Source: an uncultured Latescibacterota bacterium
GTDB taxonomy: Bacteria > Latescibacterota > UBA2968 > UBA8231
NCBI GenBank assembly: GCA_951813615.1
Contig: OX638377.1
Coordinates: 3,870,599-3,934,598 of the forward strand
Length of the DNA stretch: 64,000 nucleotides
Direction of reading: 5' to 3'
The position numbers and the translations under genes are program-made. Under the pieces are notes generated by a model, which was not told the DNA's origin, did no database searches, and saw only the letters and a list, made by a program, of their open reading frames with translations. Each line of letters begins with the position of its first letter. The first letter of the stretch is position 1. Below are positions 17,606-26,222 of this stretch, in pieces.

Positions 17606-17854
17606 ATGAAGACAAAAAAGACGACCTATCGCGCCCGGTTCGACGGCCACCGGCGGCTCGCTGCCGCAGTCATCATCCAAGCCGTCAAAGACGTGCAGAC
17701 CACCGATTGCAAGCAGGAGCGGCAGACGGCTATCGACTTCCTCTCAGGGGACATGTGGCCCTTTTCCGATGTCCTCGACCTGCCTTTAGACGGTCGTGCG
17801 CTCTGCGAGTACCTACGCACCATGGAGATCGCTTCCATCGAACCTCTTGGCTGA
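17606..17854 (+). CDS. Small hypothetical protein (82 aa)
   Basis: Residues 14-75 (FDGHRRLAAAVIIQAVKDVQ, ERQTAIDFLSGD, PLDGRALCEYLR) have the look of short mostly helical proteins seen in phages and many genomes, in which an 'RR..AA.I.QA..D' helix precedes an 'AI.FL.SD' segment. No function is known. The Shine-Dalgarno is weak (GCGAAAAACAG). It ends 53 bases before the PhyH start. Codon usage resembles its neighbours, which favours a real gene. Confidence 0.5.
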   Translation: MKTKKTTYRARFDGHRRLAAAVIIQAVKDVQTTDCKQERQTAIDFLSGDMWPFSDVLDLPLDGRALCEYLRTMEIASIEPLG

Positions 17855-17907
17855 CTTGCGCAGAAGCGGTATTTTTCGCGGTGCACCTAACCCGGAGAAG
17901 ATCTCTC

Positions 17908-18720
17908 ATGGAACTCTCGCCCGCGCAGCTTCGCTTCTTCAAGAGCTTCGGCTATCTCTACTTCCCGCAGCTTTTTGCCCCCGACGAGATCGCCTGGATC
18001 ACCGAGGAGTTTGAGCGCTCTATCCAAGCCTACGGCAACGGTGCCCAACACGACGGCACCAAGCGCACCATGTTCGGCGGCCCCATCGAGCACCGCGAGC
18101 GGCTGTGCGCCCTCGTAGACGACGAGCGCATCGTCGGGATCTGCAACGGCGTCCTCGGCGAAAACTTCAACTACGCCAGCGGCGACGGCAATTACTACAG
18201 CGGCGATACCGGCTGGCACCCCGACGGCAATTGGGGCCAGCTTTTCTCGGTCAAAATCGCCTTCTACTTAGACGAGCTGACCCGCGATACCGGCTGTCTG
18301 CGCATAATTCCCGGCAGCCACCACCCCAGCCACTTCGTCCGCGCCGAGGGCATTGACCTCAACAACGCCATGGAGTTGTTCGGCGTCGAGCCGCGCGACT
18401 TTCCCGGCAGCCTCGCGCTCGAGACGACCCCCGGCGACCTCGTCATCTTCAACCACGACCTCTACCACGCTTCCTTCGGCGGCGACCAGCGGCGGCGCAT
18501 GTTTACCATGAACCTCACCCGCCCCTGCACCAACGACGCCGACCTAGCCACTCTTAGGGACTATCTCAGCCGGCACTCTCCCGGCGGCTACCAAGTCGTC
18601 ACCGGCGGCGGCATGTTCTATCCCACCATGCTCAATACCGCCAGCCCAGAGCGCATGGTGCACCTGCGTCAATGCGCCGAAGTCCACGACGAGCTCTTCC
18701 CCGAACTGGCTCGGCATTGA
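17908..18720 (+). CDS. PhyH (phytanoyl-CoA dioxygenase) family protein
   Basis: 270 residues from the ATG at 17908, supported by GGAGAAG seven bases upstream and the family start MELSPAQLRFFKSFGYLYF. The Fe(II) triad is complete: GWHPDGNW (His104, Asp106) and distal His187 in HDLYHASFGGDQRRRMF; the Arg run after it would bind 2-oxoglutarate. GCLRIIPGSHH is the family motif between them. It is predicted to hydroxylate an unknown small molecule in the cytosol. A candidate promoter for tRNA-Lys overlaps its stop. Confidence 0.88.
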   Translation: MELSPAQLRFFKSFGYLYFPQLFAPDEIAWITEEFERSIQAYGNGAQHDGTKRTMFGGPIEHRERLCALVDDERIVGICNGVLGENFNYASGDGNYYSGDTGWHPDGNWGQLFSVKIAFYLDELTRDTGCLRIIPGSHHPSHFVRAEGIDLNNAMELFGVEPRDFPGSLALETTPGDLVIFNHDLYHASFGGDQRRRMFTMNLTRPCTNDADLATLRDYLSRHSPGGYQVVTGGGMFYPTMLNTASPERMVHLRQCAEVHDELFPELARH

Positions 18721-18745
18721 CGATCTGTCCACCTGTGCAGATATT
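18717..18745 (+). promoter_or_regulatory. Candidate sigma-70 promoter for tRNA-Lys
   Basis: TTGACG (18717-18722) is 17 bases from GATATT (18740-18745). This would start transcription about at the first base of the tRNA at 18752. The -35 box matches 5 of 6 consensus positions and the -10 box 4 of 6. The -35 box overlaps the TGA of the PhyH gene. Confidence 0.4.
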
Positions 18746-18751
18746 TTCTCT

Positions 18752-18827
<76 letters not shown>

Positions 18828-18837
18828 TCTTTGCCGA

Positions 18838-18868
18838 GGGGTTGCGGACGCCGTTTCCGCACCCCTTT
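18838..18868 (+). terminator. Possible terminator after tRNA-Lys
   Basis: GGGG-T-TGCGG (18838-18847) pairs with CCGCA-CCCC (18857-18865) with one bulged T and a nine-base loop, but only TTT follows. A weak factor-independent terminator or a processing hairpin are both possible. The rest of the gap to 18980 shows nothing I can name. Confidence 0.35.
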
Positions 18869-18980
18869 GGCTACCAATTCGCGCCTTCCCAGTGCTCTGT
18901 CCCATCCTTGACATTTCGCAGTCCAAAGCATAAAATAGCCTCGCGTTTTAACCGCCTTAGCACCTCCTATCCTTATCGCC

Positions 18981-19799
18981 ATGGCCAACTCCATAGCCAA
19001 ACTGGAAAAAGCATTACGACGCGATCCGGATTCCCCGCGCTTTGCTCGCCTCGCCGACCGCTATCTCAAGCGCGGGCGCACCAGGCGCGCCCTCGAGTTG
19101 TGCCAAAAGGGCTGTGAGGATTTTCCCGATTACGCCACCGGCTTTATCGTCCTCAGCAAGTGCTATGAGAAACAGGGGGCCTTGGAAGAAGCGCGCGAGG
19201 CCCTGAGTCAAGCCCTGCGGCTCGATCCGGAAAACCCCAGCGGGTACAAGCGCCTCGCCCACCTGTTTGAGCAACTCGGCGTCGCGCCGCTGGTCTTGCA
19301 AAGCCTGCGCCAAGCCGCGTACCTCGACCCTTTCGACGCCTCCCTAGCAGAGCAAATCGACCGCTTCGCCAGCCAAAACCATCAAGAGGCACCCGAACCC
19401 GAAGAGTCCGCCGCCAGCGCGGCCCCAGAGGAGGCTCTCGACGCCGAAGCGGCACAGCCCCAAGCGCTGCCACCGCCGCAGCCGCCAGCAGACCGCGACG
19501 AGCTGTACGGCGACACTAACGACAGCGAATTGCTCCGCCTCTTGCAGGAAATCGAAGAAGAAGAAAAAGCCGCCGAGCCGGTGCCCTTATCTGAAGAACC
19601 ACCCACCCCGACCGACGGCGAGCCGAGCGCACCGAAAAGCAAGCGCATCGCCACCATGACGCTGGCCGAGATCTACACCACGCAGGGCTTGACCCAGAAG
19701 GCAATCGAAACCTATCGCGAGCTCCTCGAACAGGAGCCGACTAACACCATTATCCGCAGCAAGCTGGCTTCGCTAGAACAAAGCAGCAGTGCGCACTAA
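18981..19799 (+). CDS. TPR protein
   Basis: 272 residues. Three or four tetratricopeptide repeats occupy residues 1-125 (PRFARLADRYLKRGRTRRAL, FIVLSKCYEKQGALEEAREA, YKRLAHLFEQLGVAPLVLQS). A Pro/Ala/Glu-rich linker (about 130-215) follows, then a last TPR (LAEIYTTQGLTQKAIETYRE, 230-262). There is no signal peptide, so it is probably a cytosolic scaffold. The start of efp is ten bases downstream, so it heads the efp-accB-accC-gcvH run. Its function is unknown. Confidence 0.82.
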   Translation: MANSIAKLEKALRRDPDSPRFARLADRYLKRGRTRRALELCQKGCEDFPDYATGFIVLSKCYEKQGALEEAREALSQALRLDPENPSGYKRLAHLFEQLGVAPLVLQSLRQAAYLDPFDASLAEQIDRFASQNHQEAPEPEESAASAAPEEALDAEAAQPQALPPPQPPADRDELYGDTNDSELLRLLQEIEEEEKAAEPVPLSEEPPTPTDGEPSAPKSKRIATMTLAEIYTTQGLTQKAIETYRELLEQEPTNTIIRSKLASLEQSSSAH

Positions 19800-19809
19800 C
19801 GGGAGCAAT

Positions 19810-20367
19810 ATGGCAGACACCACGGATTTTAGAAACGGTTTTACCATGTCCCTCGACGGCGAGATCTTCTCCATCGTCGAGTTTCAGCACGTCAAGCCGG
19901 GCAAGGGCAGCGCCTTCGTGCGCACCAAGCTCAAAAACACCAAAACGGGCGCCGTCCTCGACCGCACCTTCCGCTCGGGCGACAAAGTCGAGCAAATCCG
20001 GCTCGAAAAGCGCCAGATGCAATACTTGTATGCCGACCAAGATCTGTACTACTTCATGGACTTGGACACCTACGATCAGATCCCGGTGTCCGCAGAGATC
20101 GTCGGCGCAGCGAGCAACCTCCTCAAAGAAAGCGAGAACGCCTTCCTCCTCGTCGCGGGCGAGGAGGTCGTCTCCGTTGAACTACCCAACTTTGTATCCC
20201 TTGCCGTCACCCATACCGAACCGGGCATCAAGGGCGACACCGCCACCGGCGCGGTCAAGCCAGCTACCCTAGAGACCGGCTACGTGGTGCAAGTGCCGCT
20301 CTTTGTCAATAGGGGCGACTGCCTCAAGGTCGATACCCGCACTGGCGAATACGTAGAGCGCGTTTGA
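19810..20367 (+). CDS. efp: Translation elongation factor P
   Basis: 185 residues from the ATG at 19810 (MADTTDFRNG), chosen over an in-frame ATG seven codons earlier because GGGAG lies eight bases upstream and the family begins here. It has the KOW-like N-domain with loop VKPGKGSAF and Lys32, the position modified in many bacteria, and two OB domains ending in the signature VNRGDCLKVDTRTGEYVERV. EF-P relieves ribosome stalling at polyproline. No EpmA/EpmB or rhamnosyltransferase is nearby, so the modification route is unknown. It sits just ahead of accB-accC, a common bacterial arrangement. Confidence 0.96.
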   Translation: MADTTDFRNGFTMSLDGEIFSIVEFQHVKPGKGSAFVRTKLKNTKTGAVLDRTFRSGDKVEQIRLEKRQMQYLYADQDLYYFMDLDTYDQIPVSAEIVGAASNLLKESENAFLLVAGEEVVSVELPNFVSLAVTHTEPGIKGDTATGAVKPATLETGYVVQVPLFVNRGDCLKVDTRTGEYVERV

Positions 20368-20385
20368 GAAAGGACGACACCTCCT

Positions 20386-20841
20386 GTGAACGAAGGCAAG
20401 CTCCGCAAACTGCTAGAGCTTTTCAGCGATAGCGACCTAGAAGAGATAGAGGTCCAACACAGCTTCTGGCACGGCACGCGCATCCGTCTGACCCGCAGCC
20501 GCGCGCCCTCCCCAGTGGCACCCGCTGCCCCCATGCCCATTGCGCCAGCACCCACTGCGCCCACCGCTGAGCCTGCGCCGGCTGAAAAGACCGACGACGG
20601 CCTGCACGAGGTGCTCTCGCCCATGGTCGGCACGTTTTACCGAGCCGCCTCGCCCGAAGCCGATCCCTTTGTGAGCGAAGGCGATCGCATCGAAAGCGGC
20701 CAGACCGTCTGTATCATCGAGGCCATGAAGATCATGAACGAGATTCCAGCGGATGTCCAAGGCGAAGTAGTCGAGATCCTCGTCGGCGACGGTCAGCCCG
20801 TTGAATACAACCAAACTCTATTCAAAATTCGCCCTAGCTGA
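20386..20841 (+). CDS. accB: Acetyl-CoA carboxylase biotin carboxyl carrier protein
   Basis: 151 residues from a GTG at 20386. The N-terminal helix region (KLRKLLELFSDSDLEEIEV) is followed by a Pro/Ala-rich linker (39-68) and a biotinyl domain (75-150) with VGTFYRAASPEADPFV, the AccB 'thumb' type sequence, and the biotin attachment motif EAMKIMNEI with Lys115. It carries biotin between AccC and the carboxyltransferase in the first step of fatty-acid synthesis. Six bases separate its stop from the accC start. Confidence 0.96.
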   Translation: MNEGKLRKLLELFSDSDLEEIEVQHSFWHGTRIRLTRSRAPSPVAPAAPMPIAPAPTAPTAEPAPAEKTDDGLHEVLSPMVGTFYRAASPEADPFVSEGDRIESGQTVCIIEAMKIMNEIPADVQGEVVEILVGDGQPVEYNQTLFKIRPS

Positions 20842-20847
20842 GAGGCT

Positions 20848-22194
20848 GTGTTCGAGAAAATCCTCATCGCCGACCGCGGCGAAATCGCGCTGCGCGTCAT
20901 CCGCGCCTGTAAGGAAATGGGCATTGAGACCGTGGCCGTCCACTCCCAGGCCGATACCCGCTCTCTGCACGTGTCCTTTGCCGACGAGGATGTCTGCATC
21001 GGACCGGCCGCCGGCAAAGACAGCTACCGCAACATCGTCAATATCATCAGCGCCGCCGAACTGACCAACGCCGACGCCATCCATCCCGGCTACGGCCCCT
21101 TGGCCGAAAACGCCGATTTTTCCGAAATCTGCGCCGATTGCGGCCTCCAGTTCATCGGCCCACCAACTGTGGCCATCCGCAAGATGGGCGACAAGGCCGT
21201 CGCCCGCCACACCATGCAGGAGGGCGGCGTGCCCGTCGTGCCGGGCAGCGAGGGCGCACTCCAGTCGCTAGATGACGCGCGCCAATGGGCGGAAAAGATC
21301 GGCTTCCCACTGCGCCTCAAAGCCTCCGCTGGCGGCGGTGGGCGCGGGATGCGAGTCGTCCGCGCCATGGATGAATTAGAGGAAGCCTGGCAGATGGCGC
21401 GCCGCGAAGCACGCACCGCCTTTACCAGCGACGCCGTGTACATGGAGCGCTCCATCGAAGACGCACGCCACATCGAAATCCAAGTCCTCGGCGACCAGCA
21501 CGGGAATATCGTCCACCTCGGCGAGCGCGAGTGCTCCATCCAGCGCCGACACCAGAAGCTCTTGGAAGAAAGCCCCTCGCCCGCCGTGGATGCCGACTTG
21601 CGCCAGCAGCTCGGCGAGTCCGCCCTCGCCGGAGCAGCAGCCGTTGGCTACTACAGCGCCGGCACCATTGAGTTCCTCGTCGATTCAGACCACAACTTCT
21701 ACTTCATGGAGATGAATACCCGCATTCAAGTCGAACACCCGGTTACCGAGATGGTCACCGGCATCGATTTAGTCAAGGAACAGATTCGCGTCGCGGCCGG
21801 CGAATCCCTACGTGTCAGCCAAGAAGACATCCAACTCACAGGGCACGCCATTGAATGCCGGATCAACGCCGAGGATCCCGCGCGCAACTTCATCCCCTCC
21901 TCGGGCGTCATCGAGGCCCTCCACCTGCCGGGCGGACCCGGCGTCCGCGTCGACAGTCACATCTACCAAGGCTACGAGATCCCACCGTACTACGACTCCC
22001 TGCTGGCCAAAATCATCGCTTACGGCCCCGACCGCCAAGGGGCCATGGCACGGATGCGCCGAGTCTTGGGCGAATGCACAATAGAAGGGGTGGCCACCAC
22101 GGTGCTCTTTCATCAGACCCTACTCAACCAACCCGACTTTATCGCCGGGCAATTCGACACCAACTACGTGGCCAACGCGGCGTGGTCATCTTAA
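20848..22194 (+). CDS. accC: Biotin carboxylase subunit of acetyl-CoA carboxylase
   Basis: 448 residues, the standard AccC length, from a GTG preceded by AGAGG. The ATP-grasp carboxylase order is clear: FEKILIADRGEIALRVIRA at the N-terminus, glycine-rich loop KASAGGGGRGMRVV, GERECSIQRRHQKL, FYFMEMNTRIQVEHPVTEM with metal and bicarbonate residues, and the C-terminal GHAIECRINAEDP. It carboxylates biotin on AccB using ATP and bicarbonate. accA and accD are not in the window. Confidence 0.96.
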   Translation: MFEKILIADRGEIALRVIRACKEMGIETVAVHSQADTRSLHVSFADEDVCIGPAAGKDSYRNIVNIISAAELTNADAIHPGYGPLAENADFSEICADCGLQFIGPPTVAIRKMGDKAVARHTMQEGGVPVVPGSEGALQSLDDARQWAEKIGFPLRLKASAGGGGRGMRVVRAMDELEEAWQMARREARTAFTSDAVYMERSIEDARHIEIQVLGDQHGNIVHLGERECSIQRRHQKLLEESPSPAVDADLRQQLGESALAGAAAVGYYSAGTIEFLVDSDHNFYFMEMNTRIQVEHPVTEMVTGIDLVKEQIRVAAGESLRVSQEDIQLTGHAIECRINAEDPARNFIPSSGVIEALHLPGGPGVRVDSHIYQGYEIPPYYDSLLAKIIAYGPDRQGAMARMRRVLGECTIEGVATTVLFHQTLLNQPDFIAGQFDTNYVANAAWSS

Positions 22195-22213
22195 GCAAGC
22201 ACGAGAGGCGATT

Positions 22214-22606
22214 ATGAGCCAGACCCAGATTCCCGAGCACTTGCTCTACTCGGAAAGCCACGAATGGCTGCTGATAGAAAGCGACATCGCCACCATCGGC
22301 ATTACGGATTTCGCGCAAACCGAATTGGGCGACATCGTGTTCGCCGAGTTGCCCGAAGTGGGCGAACACATCGAACGGGGCGCAACCTTTGGCACGCTCG
22401 AAGCCGTCAAGACCGTCGCCGACCTGATCGCCCCGACTTCCGGCGAGGTGCTCGAAGTCAACGACAGTCTCGCGGAAGGAGCCGAACAGATCAACGAAGA
22501 CCCTTATGGCGGCGGTTGGCTGCTCAAGGTCCGCATCGACGACCCGGCGGACTTGGAGCACTTACTCAGCGCCCAAGACTACGCCGGCTTGCTCGAAAAC
22601 CATTGA
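22214..22606 (+). CDS. gcvH: Glycine cleavage system H protein
   Basis: 130 residues. The lipoyl-domain core is IGITDFAQTELGDIVFAELP, then the lipoate attachment site LEAVKTVADL with Lys66, and SGEVLEVNDSL. It shuttles the aminomethyl group between GcvP, GcvT and lipoamide dehydrogenase; none of those is in the window. The usual ESVK motif reads EAVK, a minor change. It lies 19 bases after accC and may be cotranscribed with it, which is not the usual place for gcvH. Confidence 0.93.
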   Translation: MSQTQIPEHLLYSESHEWLLIESDIATIGITDFAQTELGDIVFAELPEVGEHIERGATFGTLEAVKTVADLIAPTSGEVLEVNDSLAEGAEQINEDPYGGGWLLKVRIDDPADLEHLLSAQDYAGLLENH

Positions 22607-22709
22607 CCTTGCACTTGTTCATCGTACGGGCGCTTTTTATAAGGAATGCAAATTGTGTCGTGGGAAATTGGATAATAAATCCAATCCCGAGGGTTGGAAC
22701 ATGCCAAAA

Positions 22710-22738
22710 GTAGGGGGCGGTTTGAAACCGCCCCCTAC
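22710..22738. repeat. Perfect 14-bp palindrome in the gcvH-HNH gap
   Basis: GTAGGGGGCGGTTT (22710-22723) and its exact complement (22725-22738) are separated by one base. The sequence reads almost the same on both strands and could form a 12-bp hairpin with a TTGAA loop. No T-tract follows. The shape suggests a dispersed intergenic palindrome (REP/MITE-like), but I see only one copy in the window. The rest of 22607-22758 shows nothing else. Confidence 0.6.
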
Positions 22739-22758
22739 CTTACACCCTGGATAGGCCC

Positions 22759-23262
22759 TTGCTGGAAAGAACCGTACTCGTCCTCAATCAAAACTACGAG
22801 CCTCTCAGCGTATGCAGCGTGCGCCGGGCCTTGCTGCTGATTTTGCGCGGCAAGGCCGAAGCCGTCGAAAAGATGAACGGGGTAATCCATTCGGTCTCCC
22901 AGGACTATCCCGTGCCCAGCGTCGTCCGCCTTGAGCGCTATATCCGCGCGCCGCGCCGGCGGGTCGTGCTTTCCAAGCGCAACATCCTCAAACGCGACAA
23001 TCACCAGTGCCAGTACTGCGGCAGCAAAGACGGCAAGCTAACGGTTGACCACATCGTGCCGCGCACCAAAGGGGGCCAAGGGACCTGGGAAAACCTCGTC
23101 TGCGCCTGCGCCCTGTGCAACAACAAGAAAGGCGAACACCGGCCCGAGCAGGTCGGCCTCGTGCTGCGCACCAAACCCAAGCGCCCCAACAACGTGAGCT
23201 TCATCCGCAACTTCGTCGGTATCGACGATCAGCGCTGGAAACCGTATCTTTTTATTGATTGA
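22759..23262 (+). CDS. HNH endonuclease family protein
   Basis: 167 residues from a TTG at 22759. The HNH/McrA-type finger is in the middle: CQYCGSKDGKLTVDHIVPR, then TWENLVCACALCNNKKG, with four Cys for structural zinc and catalytic-type His in VDHIVP. The N-terminus (VLNQNYEPLSVCSVRRAL) is that of the widespread stand-alone 'VLNQNYEP' HNH family found next to housekeeping genes in many phyla. It is unlikely to be a restriction enzyme; its role is unknown. It overlaps no neighbour and leads into scpA after 13 bases. Confidence 0.88.
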   Translation: MLERTVLVLNQNYEPLSVCSVRRALLLILRGKAEAVEKMNGVIHSVSQDYPVPSVVRLERYIRAPRRRVVLSKRNILKRDNHQCQYCGSKDGKLTVDHIVPRTKGGQGTWENLVCACALCNNKKGEHRPEQVGLVLRTKPKRPNNVSFIRNFVGIDDQRWKPYLFID

Positions 23263-23275
23263 GGCAGGCGCACTT

Positions 23276-24073
23276 ATGGAACGCGACGAGATCGAACAAA
23301 TCGAAGAAGAAGAAGCGGCTCTCTACGAAGTTAAGCTCGACGTCTTTGAAGGTCCGATGGACCTATTGCTCTATCTGATCCGCAAAGACGAGCTGGACAT
23401 CTACGACATTCCCATCGCCCACATCACCACGCGGTACTTGGGCTTCTTGCAACACATCCACCAACTCGACATCGAACAGGCCAGCGACTTCATCCTCATG
23501 GCGGCCACCCTGCTGCGGATCAAGTCGCAGATGATGCTGCCCCGCGAAGAACTGGGTCTCGACGGCGAGGGCGACGGAGACGGAGATCCACAGGCCGAGT
23601 TGGTCCGCCGCTTGCTCGAGTACCAGCAGTTTAAGGACATCGCCGACTGGCTCGGCGTGCGCAAAGACGAGCGGCGCGACGTGTACCTGCGCCGCCAAGG
23701 GCCTGGTGACAGCGTCGAGGAGTCGGCCCAGCTACGGCCCGTATCGCTCTTCGACCTATTGGCCGTGTACAAGCACGTACTCGACACCGTGCCCGAAAAC
23801 CTAGTACACCAAATCGTCGAAGAAGAAGTCTCGGTCGCCGAGCGCATCGACCATCTGTTGGCAGTACTCGAACGCCGCTCGCGCATCAGCTTCATGGATC
23901 TGCTCCAAGGCCGCGACCGCCAGACCCTAATTGCCACCTTCGTCGGGGTGCTAGAGCTGCTCAAAGCGCAGCGCGTCCGCGTGCAGCAGGCGCGGCCCTT
24001 CGACGACATCTGGATCGAACAATCGTCACCTCAACCGACCATAGCAGGGGCTATTCAGACCCGTGAGCCATGA
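23276..24073 (+). CDS. scpA: Segregation and condensation protein A
   Basis: 265 residues from the ATG at 23276 (MERDEIEQIEEEE), with GAGGCAGG upstream; an in-frame codon seven residues earlier is less likely. The kleisin hallmark is LDVFEGPMDLLLYLIRKDELDIYDIPIA-type sequence at residues 20-47, followed by ASDFILMAATLLRIKSQMML and a C-terminal winged-helix region (ISFMDLLQGRDRQTLIATF). ScpA bridges SMC heads in the condensin complex. It overlaps scpB by 11 bases; smc itself is not in the window. Confidence 0.95.
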   Translation: MERDEIEQIEEEEAALYEVKLDVFEGPMDLLLYLIRKDELDIYDIPIAHITTRYLGFLQHIHQLDIEQASDFILMAATLLRIKSQMMLPREELGLDGEGDGDGDPQAELVRRLLEYQQFKDIADWLGVRKDERRDVYLRRQGPGDSVEESAQLRPVSLFDLLAVYKHVLDTVPENLVHQIVEEEVSVAERIDHLLAVLERRSRISFMDLLQGRDRQTLIATFVGVLELLKAQRVRVQQARPFDDIWIEQSSPQPTIAGAIQTREP

Positions 24074-24752
24074 ACCCACAGCAGCCTCGCGCGACGCCGA
24101 CCCTGCGCAGGCTCGGGCAATTATTGAGTCCATCCTGCTGACGGCGACCGAGCCGGTGACCCCGGGTCGCCTCGTCGATTTGCTCTCCGGGTACAACGGC
24201 CGCGATATTCGCGAGGCCGTCGACGCGCTCAACGCCCAGTACGAAACGGCCGGACACGGGATTGAAGTCGTCGAATTGGCCGGCGGCTATCAACTCGCCG
24301 CGCGCCAAGAACACGGCCCTTGGCTGCGCAAGTACCACAAGACCTCGCGCCAAGTGCGCCTCTCACCAGCCGGCCTCGAAGTCCTCGCCATCGTCGCCTT
24401 CAAGCAGCCGGTCACCCGCATCGAGATCGACAACATTCGCGGCGTTAGCTCGGCCAGTGTGTTGCAAACGCTGATGGAACTCAACATGGTCCGTCTCGCC
24501 GGCCGCTCCGAGGGCATTGGCAAACCCATGCTCTTTGGCACGACCCGCGAATTTTTGGTCCACTTTGGCCTGCGGGGGCTGAGCGAGTTGCCCAAGCCCA
24601 AGGAGTTAGAAGAGCTACTCGCCGAGGGCCAGCCACCGACCGCAGCCCGCCAACTCGCCTCTGAGCTAGACGAGTTGCAAAAGCAGGCGGAGGAAGGGGA
24701 CGACGAACTGCAAAAACCAGCAGAGGAAGAAGAAGACGGTGAACGCGCCTGA
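24063..24752 (+). CDS. scpB: Segregation and condensation protein B
   Basis: 229 residues from a GTG inside the scpA end. Two winged-helix domains are recognisable: IIESILLTATEPVTPGRLVDLL early, then LSPAGLEVLAIVAFKQPVTR and DNIRGVSSASVLQTLMELN in the second. An acidic tail follows. ScpB dimers bind ScpA in the SMC condensin complex. It overlaps rluB by 14 bases, continuing the scpA-scpB-rluB-cmk-rpsA order seen in many bacteria. Confidence 0.94.
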   Translation: MSHEPTAASRDADPAQARAIIESILLTATEPVTPGRLVDLLSGYNGRDIREAVDALNAQYETAGHGIEVVELAGGYQLAARQEHGPWLRKYHKTSRQVRLSPAGLEVLAIVAFKQPVTRIEIDNIRGVSSASVLQTLMELNMVRLAGRSEGIGKPMLFGTTREFLVHFGLRGLSELPKPKELEELLAEGQPPTAARQLASELDELQKQAEEGDDELQKPAEEEEDGERA

Positions 24753-25488
24753 GCCGCAAATGCGCCTCAATCGCTTCTTGGCCCGCTGCGGTGTGGCCTC
24801 GCGCCGCCACAGCGATGCGCTGATACAAAGCGGTGCCGTGCGCATCAACGGCGAGATCGTCGACGAGCCAGGGCGCGTAGTCGCAGTGAGTGCCGACCGG
24901 GTCGAGTGCGGTGGCCAGGTCCTCGCCCTGCCCGGCCAGTACGAATACGTGCTTTTGCACAAACCGGCCGGCTATCTGGTCACCCGCAGCGACCCGCGCG
25001 ACCGGCCCACGGTCTTCGACCTCTTGCCCGACCTCCACCCCGGCACCGTGCCCGTGGGTCGCCTCGATCTGGACACCACCGGGCTTTTGCTACTGACCGA
25101 CGACGGCGACCTCGGCCATCGGCTGCTGCATCCGCGCTTTGTCGTCGCCAAGCGCTACGAGGCCGTCGTCAGCGGCGACCCGCACGAGGACCAACTCGAC
25201 CGGCTGCGCGAGGGCATCGCGCTCGGCGACGGGCCCACCGCACCGGCTCAGGTCCAAGTCGAAGAGCGCTGGAGTAGCGGTTGGAAAAAGCGGGCGCGGC
25301 TGAGCCTGTGCATTCACGAGGGACGCAAGCGCCAAGTTCGCCGCATGCTCCGCGCCGTTGGCTACCCCGTGCGGCAACTGGCACGAGTCGAATTTGCCGG
25401 CCTGACCCTTGGCCCACTCGCCGTAGGCCAGTACCGCCATCTCAGCTCCGGGGAAGTGCGCCATCTCAAAGACGAGGTCGGCTTGTGA
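24739..25488 (+). CDS. rluB: 23S rRNA pseudouridine synthase, RluB/RsuA family
   Basis: 249 residues from a GTG within the scpB tail. The N-terminal S4 RNA-binding domain (RLNRFLARCGVASRRHSD) is followed by the RsuA-type catalytic domain with GRLDLDTTGLLLLTDDG (catalytic Asp) and RKRQVRRMLRAVGYPV. RluB modifies U2605 of 23S rRNA in E. coli; whether this copy is RluB, RluE or RluF in specificity cannot be read from sequence alone, but the scpB-linked position favours RluB. The stop overlaps the cmk start. Confidence 0.9.
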   Translation: MNAPEPQMRLNRFLARCGVASRRHSDALIQSGAVRINGEIVDEPGRVVAVSADRVECGGQVLALPGQYEYVLLHKPAGYLVTRSDPRDRPTVFDLLPDLHPGTVPVGRLDLDTTGLLLLTDDGDLGHRLLHPRFVVAKRYEAVVSGDPHEDQLDRLREGIALGDGPTAPAQVQVEERWSSGWKKRARLSLCIHEGRKRQVRRMLRAVGYPVRQLARVEFAGLTLGPLAVGQYRHLSSGEVRHLKDEVGL

Positions 25489-26156
25489 AACGGCGCGGGC
25501 TAGTCATCGCCATCGACGGCACCATCGGCACCGGCAAGACGACCACGGCTCGGCAGGTGGCCGAGCGGCTGGGTTATCGCCACCTCGACACCGGAGCCAT
25601 GTACCGAGCTGTGGCCTTAGCAGCGACCCGTCGTGGGGTAGGACCCGAGGACGAGGACGCGCTGGAAGCCCTATTGGCGACCGCGACCATAGATTTGGAC
25701 TCTGGCCGGGGGCGCGTCCTGCTCGACGGCCAAGACATCAGCGAAGCCATTCGCCGGCCCGACATCACCCGCCGAGCGGGCGCTTACGCAAACGTACCCC
25801 TAGTGCGCCACTCCCTAGTCACCCAGCAGCAGCGGTTGGGCCAGTTGGGCGGCGTAGTTGCCGAAGGGCGCGACATAGCCGCGGTGGTCTTTCCCGACGC
25901 CGAGCTAAAAATCGCCTTGGTGGCCGACCTCGATGAGCGCGCTCGTCGGCGGCATCGGGAATTGACTGACAAGGGAGTATGCATCACATTGGAACAGGTC
26001 CGATCCGACATTCAAACTCGCGACCGGGAAGACGCCGTGCGCGACTACGGCGGTACGAGCGCCGCGAACGAGATCGTCGAGATCGACACGACGGACATGA
26101 CTTTGGCAGACCAAGTTGACTGCGTCGTCGCATTGGCTCGCCAACGCGGCGCATAA
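25485..26156 (+). CDS. cmk: Cytidylate kinase
   Basis: 223 residues from a GTG at 25485 that overlaps the rluB stop (GTGA). Longer in-frame upstream sequence is antisense-like and not family-like. Walker A is IDGTIGTGKTTTARQVAE, then YRHLDTGAMYRAVALAA, VVAEGRDIAAVVFPDA and the lid RARRRHREL. It phosphorylates CMP and dCMP. Followed by two hairpins and rpsA, a conserved cmk-rpsA linkage. Confidence 0.95.
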   Translation: MKRRGLVIAIDGTIGTGKTTTARQVAERLGYRHLDTGAMYRAVALAATRRGVGPEDEDALEALLATATIDLDSGRGRVLLDGQDISEAIRRPDITRRAGAYANVPLVRHSLVTQQQRLGQLGGVVAEGRDIAAVVFPDAELKIALVADLDERARRRHRELTDKGVCITLEQVRSDIQTRDREDAVRDYGGTSAANEIVEIDTTDMTLADQVDCVVALARQRGA

Positions 26157-26160
26157 CGCT

Positions 26161-26222
26161 GGCGCGGAGAGACCGCGCCCGTATCACCCCAGGCGAAGTG
26201 CGCGCTTCGCCTTAACCTTTTT
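26161..26222 (+). promoter_or_regulatory. Tandem hairpins in the rpsA leader
   Basis: Hairpin 1: GGCGCGG (26161-26167), loop AGAGA, CCGCGCC (26173-26179). Hairpin 2: AGGCGAAG (26191-26198), loop TGCGCG, CTTCGCCT (26205-26212), followed by TAACCTTTTT. They fill the gap between cmk and rpsA. Hairpin 2 plus the T-rich run could attenuate or terminate cmk transcription. The pair could instead be a leader for S1 autoregulation, as known for E. coli rpsA. The sequence does not decide. Confidence 0.5.

Noticed and set aside
22710..22738. Rho-independent terminator for gcvH
   Set aside because: No T-tract on either side; the near-perfect symmetry fits a palindromic repeat better.
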